Source: Acanthosoma haemorrhoidale
Taxonomy: Eukaryota > Arthropoda > Insecta > Hemiptera > Acanthosomatidae
NCBI GenBank assembly: GCA_930367205.1
Contig: OV884009.1
Coordinates: 87,007,189-87,071,188, forward strand
Length of the DNA stretch: 64,000 nucleotides
Direction of reading: 5' to 3'
In this document: positions 57,845-64,000 of the stretch, in pieces
Layout: every line of letters begins with the position of its first letter
Numbering within the stretch: position 1 is the first letter of the stretch
Notes under the pieces: generated by a model
The model's input: only the letters and a program-made list of their open reading frames with translations
Databases searched by the model: none
Told to the model about the DNA's origin: nothing
Made by a program: the position numbers and the translations under genes

Positions 57845-59205
57845 TTGTGTTCAATAAAATTGAAAGAGGGTGCTATTCCAAAATCAAGCCCTGCGCGCAG
57901 AGTTCCATTTAAAATTAAAGATAGATTAAGAGAGACCCTGATAAACTTAGAAAAAAATAAAGTTATTGGAAAGGTTGAGAGCCCAGGAGAATGGGTCAAT
58001 AATATTGTCATAATGGAAAAGCAAGACTCGTCATTGGGAATTTGTATAGACCCTCACCAATTAAATAAATAACTCATTAGAGATTACTATGAAATCCCAA
58101 CAATCGAGGATATATCTGTCAAGCTAGCCAATAAAAAAATTGTCTGTCTCTTTGATTTGAAACAGGGTTTTCATCAATTGGTTTTGGTTGAGGCTTCTAC
58201 TGATTTGTGCTCATTCAGTACACCTTTTGGACTTAATAAATATCTCAGAGCACCATTTGGGTTATCAGTGTTGCCTGAATGCTTTCGAAAATTGACCCAA
58301 AAGTATTTTGGCCATTTGCAAGGTGTCACAGTTTACTTTGATGATACTCTGTGTGCTGCAGAATCGGAGGAGGAATCGGTGGGAATCGTGAATGATGTTG
58401 CGGGTGTGGTTCGAAAAAATAATATTAGATTCAACCCAGAAAAATTTCAATATTTCGTTAAAGAGGTTAAGTTCCTAAGTGAACATGGGCATAAGCCGGA
58501 TCCAGTCTGGATCCGTGTTATTAATGAGCTAAAAGTACCACGTAACGTTAAGGAACTACAGGAATGTCGAATTTCTACACAGCCACTTACCGAACTTGTC
58601 TCAGGTTTTGTCTCTCTTACGGCTGTTGCTAAAAAAGGGGTCAGAATGGTTATGGACCTCGCTTCACGATAAGAAGTTTCTTGAATTGAAGGAATTTCTT
58701 GGCAATGCAACATTATTGAGTTCTTTTGACCCTACTAAAAAAGTAGAAATCCAAGCTGATGCTAGTAAGGATGCCCTGGGTTGTGCACTTTTTCAAGAAG
58801 GTAGACCTATCCTCTTTGCTAGTAGGTCATTGACAGATTGTGAATGCAATTATGCTCAGATTGAAAAGGAAATGCTTACTGTTGTTTTCGCGTTCCACAA
58901 ATATGTATGTGGTAATTCTAGTGTTACAGTTTTTTCTGATCATTCGCCACTGAAATCTATTTTTACAAAGGATATAAGTAAGATACTTAACCATTGAATA
59001 AAACGAATGAGATTGAAATTGTTGCCTTATCAGTTTGAATTAAAGTATCCGCCCGGAAAATTCATGCATATCGCAGATTTTTTATCTCGTAATTTTGTCA
59101 TATCTGACCTTGATGATGCAGACCCATCTATGCTGGAGAGAATGCATTGCTTGGGAGCCAAAATCAATTTTACGGATGAAAAATACTCTATGTTTTGTAG
59201 CTGAA
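57845..59205 (+). pseudogene. G1 pol: reverse transcriptase and RNase H
   Basis: The reverse transcriptase begins near PARRVPFKIKDRLRETL and has VIGKVESPGEWVNNIV, LFDLKQGFHQLVL with the first catalytic Asp, FSTPFGLNKYLRAPFGLSVL, and VTVYFDDTLCAAE with the F-D-D pair at about 58340. A stop at 58070 and a frameshift near 58600 break it. The connection is shortened at NVKELQEC. RNase H at 58640-59000 keeps Asp in IQADASKDALGCAL, Glu in YAQIEKEML and Asp in VFSDHSPLKS; a TGA at 58996 interrupts the end. The chain closes with YPPGKFMHIADFLSRNF. Confidence 0.9.
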
Positions 59206-59255
59206 ACCCAGCAGGATCCGTCTCTTTCACAAATAACTGAATTCTATCGTAATGG

Positions 59256-60180
59256 TTGGCCGTCAAATTAGAATCCACTGTAGCTCCCGAAGTGGTTCAT
59301 TTTTATAAATTTCGTAATGATATATGTGAACAAAATGGTTTATTATATTTAGAGAATAGGTTAATTGTTCCGGTTGCATTGAGGCGGTTTATCTTGGATC
59401 ACTTGCATGAGACCCATTTAGGTTTAAACAAAATAAAGAACACAGTTAAGAGTTTTTTTTATTGGCCAGGGATAATGTCTGATATCAGGTTGTATAGTGT
59501 TTCAAACATTTCAAAGCAGTAAGATAAAAGAAGAGCTGCTCCCTCATGATATTCGGAATATCCCTTTTTATAAGGTTGGGCTTGACATAGCTGAATTGGA
59601 TAGAAAGAATTTTTTAATCCTTGTTGATTACTACTCCAGATGGGTGGAAGTAATTCCTATAAAAGATAAATCCAGTTCAACCATCATAATGTCAATTAAG
59701 CCAATTTTTGCGAGATTTGGGATTCCTAGGATCATCATTGCAAACAACAACCCATTTGGTTCTGCAGAATTTCGAAATTTTGCTCAACAATGGGTGACAG
59801 AAATTAAAACAGTAAGCCCCCATTATCCTCAGAGTAATGGTATCGCAGAAAAATATGTTGAAACAATGCCAGATAAGCGGCCAAGATTTTAATTTGTACA
59901 TATTAAATTACAGAAGCTCACCAGTGGCAGGTTTGAATAGTTCTCCTTCTCAATTATTAATGAGTAGGAATCTAAGAACCAAATTACCAATCGCAATGAT
60001 GACCTTCTTCCAACAGCTCATGTAAATAATAATTTTAGTGGTGCGCAAAAAGATAAGCAGAAACATGTTTATAATAAAGGTTCTAAAACTCCTGATAATT
60101 TTGTTGTACAGGACGTAGATCCTAAAAAAAAACATTTAGGGATAGTTTGGGTTCAAATCACGTACTAAACCCGTCCACGT
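59256..60180 (+). pseudogene. G1 integrase with altered catalytic centre
   Basis: The zinc finger keeps the two histidines in LDHLHETHLGLNKIK and FFYWPGIMSDI, but its C-x2-C pair is lost at a frame break near 59500. The core keeps the first Asp in KVGLDIAELD. The second, normally S-D-N-G, reads IIANNNPFGS, so Asp has become Asn. The Glu follows in SNGIAEKYVETM. After another shift the C-terminal part has LNYRSSPVAGLNSSPSQLLM. With a lost metal ligand and three frame breaks it cannot integrate DNA. Confidence 0.85.
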
Positions 60181-60189
60181 CATTTTCTC

Positions 60190-60804
60190 AAATACCAATT
60201 ATGCCATCTTTTGTTTTCTTATGCTTTATTAATATAGATATTTTTTAGTTTATGCATTTTTTTTTGTGGTTACATATATGTTTCCCCATTGAATTTTTTT
60301 TACATCAATAATGAACTAAATTAAATACAATAAGATAAAAAAAAAATATGCAGGAGTTAAAAGTAGTTATGTTTCACATTTAATAAATAAACATATTAAA
60401 TATCAGAATTTAATAATAAAAAAATAGTTATTATCCTATGTCCATAACAAAAATATCTGTTACATAAAATAAATATGTTATTTACAATGTTAGTCCTTGC
60501 AAATTTCACAATAAATTATAGATAAAATTTCAAAACAGTAAAAAAAATAAAAAAGGAATGTTTAAAATATAGTGTACTTTGTGGTAACACTGTTTGTAAC
60601 AGCGGTTGAACCTTCAGTTATAATAAACATGTAATTTGTTGTCATGCTCCTAACCGGATTGTATTTAATAAAGTTATAAACAATGACTGGAGACTTAACT
60701 AATAATTCCATATAATACAACATTGTGTCAGGTGAAATCCTAGTTATTTAATAAAGTGAATAAGTGTCATAGTGGCACGTTGCACCAACCAACCACGTTG
60801 TGTG
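60190..60804 (+). other. Spacer between G1 and G2, possibly containing the G2 5' LTR
   Basis: A candidate LTR runs from TGTGGTAACACTG at 60579 to AAGTGTCA at about 60764, followed by tag and tggcacgttgcacc, which could be a primer-binding site since such sites begin TGG. It contains two AATAAA signals. Without the matching 3' LTR, which would lie outside the window, this is a guess. Confidence 0.3.
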
Positions 60805-61725
60805 ATGGAGTTTAAACCACCCGCTGAATTAACGTTTTCGGGTAGTATTGCAGAAAACTGGAAAAATTGGAAGCAGAAATTGGATTACTATCTTTTAGCA
60901 ACTGAAAAGGATAAAAAAGGCAGATAAAGTTAAAATAGCAATTTTACTCAACTTGATTGGTGATGAAGGTTTGGCTATTTTTAATACGTTTGGACTATCT
61001 ACTGAAACGTCGACATATGACGCTGTAATTACTAAATATGAAAACTACTGTAAAGAAAAGAAGAATGTGTTGTTTGAGCGGCATAAATTTTTTAAAAGAT
61101 TGAGAATTGATGGTCAGACTATTGACAATTATGTGACAGTGCTTCGCACTATTGGAGCAAGCTGTGAATTCGGTGATCAGTTAGAATCTTTAATTAGGGA
61201 TCAAATTGTTTTACACTTAACAAATCATGGGCTACAGGAAAGAATATTAACAGAAAGTGAACTAGATTTACTTAAAGTGGTTGATTTTGTAAAAGCATCT
61301 GAAACTACAAAGGAACAAGTGAGAGTAATACAAGAGAAATCCGTAGAAGTACACGGATTGAAAAGATGTAATAATAAATCTAATTATAATACAGCTAATG
61401 ATGAGGGCAGGAAACTTAATAATAATTTTAGGCCTAAATACGGGAATCACAGTGGTGTGAACATCAATATTGATGCAGTATACTATCAGTGTCGGAAGTG
61501 TGGAAATAAACATAGACCCAATAATTGTCCAGCATATGGAAAGTATTGCAGTTTAGGCCTAAATACGGGAATCACAGTGGTGTGAACATCAATATTGATG
61601 CAGTATACTATCAGTGTCGGAAGTGTGGAAATAAACATAGACCCAATAATTGTCCAGCATATGGAAAGTATTGCAGTTTATGTAATAAGCCATATCATTT
61701 TGCAGTTGCATGGTTTAAAAACTAG
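60805..61725 (+). pseudogene. G2 gag with duplicated zinc-knuckle segment
   Basis: The ATG at 60805 opens MEFKPPAELTFSG. A slip in an A-run at about 60914-60920 shifts the frame, which then continues KVKIAILLNLIGDEGLAIFN and IDNYVTVLRTIGASCEFGDQ through the capsid. The knuckle CRKCGNKHRPNNC at about 61490-61530 is followed by CSLCNKPYHFAVAW, whose last Cys is Trp. A perfect 125-bp tandem duplication (units 61427-61551 and 61552-61676) repeats the first knuckle and, not being a multiple of three, breaks the frame. Confidence 0.9.
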
Positions 61726-62265
61726 GAAAATATAAGTTTAGTACAGCAAAATAAGTATGAAAGTGAACAGGACAATGCGGATTCCCTTATTGACTCTTGT
61801 GAATTAGTTGAGAGCTCAAAGAAAAGTTTTAAAATTGATAGTTTACAGTGGTCACAAAATTTAAATATTAATAACAAGGAATTGGAGTTCAAGCTTGATA
61901 CGGCAGCTGAGATTAATGTAATGCCAATAAGCTGTCTGTTCAAATTGGGAGTAAGTACTGACAATATGTGTAATAATAGACAAATAATGCTGGAGGTATT
62001 TGGAGACAATCAGTTAAAATCTTTAGGAGTTATTAAATTGAAATGTAGTGCCAATAATGTGAGGAATTGCCAACTTAGTTTTGTTATAGTGAATGATGCA
62101 AACAATAATAAAATTAAACCCTTTCTGGGGTTGGATGGTTGTGTTAAATTAAACTTAATTAAAAGAATAAATGATCTTACAGTTGATAATCAAACGAAAG
62201 TGGAAATTTTGAAGAGAAATGAAGACATATTTCATGGAACTGGACTGATAAAAAATTATGAGTGA
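61726..62265 (+). pseudogene. G2 protease region
   Basis: After the gag stop at 61723-61725, the frame 61882-62265 contains FKLDTAAEINVMP at about 61891-61926. This is the retropepsin active-site stretch, in which the usual D-T-G is D-T-A. GVIKLKCSANN and KPFLGLDGCVKLNLI follow, fitting the flap and the I/L-L-G-x-D end strand. The catalytic Asp is kept, but the Gly-to-Ala change would be expected to harm activity. A TGA closes the frame at 62263-62265. Confidence 0.85.
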
Positions 62266-62279
62266 CACAATAAAGTGGA

Positions 62280-63590
62280 TAAATCTGTAGCACCAGTTAT
62301 ATCAGACCTCCTAGAAGAGTACCTTCAGCTATTAGGGACAGGTTGCAAGAAAAGTTAAATCTTTTGGAGAGAGGAAAAATGATTGAAAAAGTGGATTGTC
62401 CAGTGACATGGCTCAGCAATCTTGTGGTAACCGAAAAATTAGATGAAGGTCTTTGAGTATGTTTGGACCCAACTGATCTGAACAAATCCATCATTAAAAC
62501 ACCTGCGTTAATACCTACCTTGCAAGAAGTAACTTCTCAGTTAGCAGGTAAATGTTGGTTTTCTTTACTTGATCTTAAGGAGGACTTTTATAATATTAAA
62601 CTGGACAAAGAATCGTCTAACTTGTGTGCGTTTTCAACACCTTTTGGGTGCTATAAATTCCTCAGACTCCCATTTGGTGTATCCAACGCCCCGGAGGAGT
62701 TCCAAAGAGTAAACACTTCCATATTTTCAGGTATTCCTGGACTTATAATATATTTTGATGACATTTTAATTGCAACTGAGACAGAAAAAGAACATGATGA
62801 AGTGCTAAATAAAGTATTAGAAAGGGCCAGGTCAAGTAATTTAAAATTTAATCCTAGTAAATTTCAATATAAAACCAATAAAGTTACATTTTTAGGGTTT
62901 GAGTTTGAAAAAAATGGGATGAAAATTAACCCACAGAGAATAAAAGCTATTAAAAGATTGGAGAACCCTAGTAATAAAAAGGAAGAATTACAGAGAATTT
63001 TGGGCATGCTTAATTACATAAGAAATTTGATTCCAAATTTTGCTGACTTAACTTCTAATTTGCGTACCCTTTTGAAATGTAATGTGGAATTTATTTGGAC
63101 AGAAGCTCATTCAATGCTTCTAAAAAATATAAAAGAATTAATTACAAAAATTCCAGTATTAACACATTTTGACACATCTAAGGAAATTACTATTGAATGT
63201 GATGCATCTTAGGATGCTGTTTAATGCAGGAGGGACAACCTATATCCTATGGGTCAAGGTCGTTGTCGTCAACAGAAAAGAATTTTGCACAAATTGAAAA
63301 GGAATTATTAAGTCTTCTTTTTGCAACATCTAAATTCCATTTATACATCTATGGGCGTAAAACTTGTGTCAGAACAAACCACAAACCTCTTGTGTCTCTA
63401 ATTAAAAAGAATGCTGGAGAAATACCATCACCCAGATTGCAGTGGATGATTCTTAAATTAATTATATATGACTTAGATTTGGGATATGTGCCTGGGAAGG
63501 AATTATATATTGCTGATTTGTTGTCAAGAGTTGTGAAAATGAGGATAACGTCAATTCTGAAGAAGATTGGATTAGTGAGATAGTTCATGA
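62280..63590 (+). pseudogene. G2 reverse transcriptase and RNase H
   Basis: RDRLQEKLNLLERGKMIEK near 62335 starts the domain, with a TGA at 62455-62457. The 249-codon frame to 63212 has FSLLDLKEDFYNIKLDKE with the first Asp, FSTPFGCYKFLRLPFGVSNA and LIIYFDDILIATE with an intact F-D-D at about 62755, then FLGFEFEKNGMKINPQRIKA and ILGMLNYIRNLIPNFADL. RNase H starts ITIECDAS and is cut by TAG at 63210-63212 and a small deletion. The next frame (63224-63583) keeps FAQIEKELLSLLFATSKF and LGYVPGKELYIADLLSR. The Asp of the T-D-H box is Asn (RTNHKPL). Confidence 0.92.
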
Positions 63591-63699
63591 AGTAGCATCT
63601 AATAATTATCAATTGCAGGTCACACCTAGAAGAAAAAAGATTCTCGAAGAAGAAACCGCCAAGGATAAGACATTGCAATGCCTAGTGCAGTACTACATG

Positions 63700-64000
63700 A
63701 AGGGATGGCCTGCCAATAGTAAAGATGTGCCTGAAGAAATAAAAGTATACAAAGGATTACAAATTTAAAGTTGAAATTTGTGTTAGTGGAAACTTAGTAT
63801 TTGAGGGCCGAAAGCTGTTGGTGCCTATTTCCTTGAGAAAAGAAATGTTGGAGAAGCTTCATAGTCCGCATTTAGGAGTCAGCAAAACACAAGAAAGGGC
63901 AAGACAAATATTTTACTGGCCGCAAATGACCTCAGATATTGAAGAATATGTATTAAAATGTAAAATATGTGAAACTTATAGGAATAAAAATATAAAGGAA
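63700..64000 (+). pseudogene. G2 integrase N-terminus (cut by window edge)
   Basis: After a stretch with stops, the frame VEICVSGNLVFEGRKLLVPI leads into KLHSPHLGVSKTQERARQIF, YWPQMTSDIEEYVLKCKICE and TYRNKNIKE at the edge. The H-x3-H and C-x2-C ligands (H in LHSPHLG; C in KCKIC) form the integrase zinc finger. The catalytic core lies beyond the window. Confidence 0.85.

Larger units (their letters stand above)
57130..60180 (+). mobile_element. Ty3/gypsy retrotransposon G1, internal region, broken
   Basis: The order is gag end with zinc knuckles, a protease scrap, reverse transcriptase, RNase H, integrase and integrase C-terminus, the standard Ty3/gypsy order. No LTR was identified on either side. 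It lies about 625 bp upstream of a second, different gypsy element in the same orientation. Confidence 0.9.
60805..64000 (+). mobile_element. Ty3/gypsy retrotransposon G2, internal region, running off the window
   Basis: Gag, protease, reverse transcriptase, RNase H and the integrase zinc finger follow in the usual order up to the window edge. Gag starts with PPAELTFSGSIAENWKNWKQ, the N-terminus typical of the K02A2.6-like group of gypsy elements (my recollection). It is clearly related to G1 but of a different family. Confidence 0.92.

Overview
The window looks like nuclear DNA of an arthropod, most likely an insect. By eye it is strongly AT-rich, has long homopolymer and microsatellite-like tracts and no operons or ribosome-binding sites, and it is filled with broken retrotransposons of kinds typical of insects: Jockey-type LINEs, RTE-type LINEs, Ty3/gypsy LTR elements, hAT, mariner and possible pogo remnants. 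A hemipteran or a similar large insect genome would fit, but no sequence here fixes the order. No intact single-copy host gene is visible. The best host-gene candidate is one GC-rich first exon (6850-6934) that encodes a signal peptide and ends at a good splice donor. Much of what follows may be its intron or intergenic DNA.

Layout. 1-174: edge of a Jockey-like ORF1. 1403-2164: 3' end of LINE family A. 2180-2995: deleted hAT element with a degenerate 8-bp target duplication. 3121-3428: minisatellite with a 31-bp unit. 3919-6066: 5'-truncated LINE family B with a 9-bp target duplication. 6850-6934: candidate first exon. 12185-13380: decayed copy of a multicopy arthropod PIN-like protein with a cysteine-rich tail. 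13.4-19.8 kb: mostly empty, with B tails. 19792-20395: B 3' end. 20652-23444: family A copy with poly(A) and a 9-bp target duplication. 24353-25758: 1.4-kb inverted repeat. 26995-28935: Jockey 3' ends. 29930-30490: RTE remnant. 31148-33473: a diverged repeat present twice, one copy carrying a B insertion and the other serving as the empty site. 35314-35570: mariner N-terminus. 35918-37208: gypsy remnant with part of a 3' LTR. 40321-42669: large fold-back made from a LINE fragment. 44948-46240: B 3' end and another LINE reverse transcriptase scrap. 47848-52446: the most complete B copy (ORF1 plus ORF2, 10-bp target duplication), itself hit by a solo LTR and by a hairpin-rich insertion. 53610-55795: third A copy. 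57130-60180 and 60805-64000: two different gypsy pol regions in tandem; the second runs off the window.

How it fits together. The window records successive LINE and LTR insertions with clear relative timing. Families A and B are both target-primed LINEs: copies share 3' ends, most are 5'-truncated, and five have target duplications of 8-12 bp. The solo LTR (TG...CA, 1143 bp, 5-bp duplication) lies inside B and is therefore younger than that B copy. All coding regions carry stops, frameshifts, deletions or changed catalytic residues, so I see no autonomous element here. I saw no tRNA, rRNA or CRISPR array.
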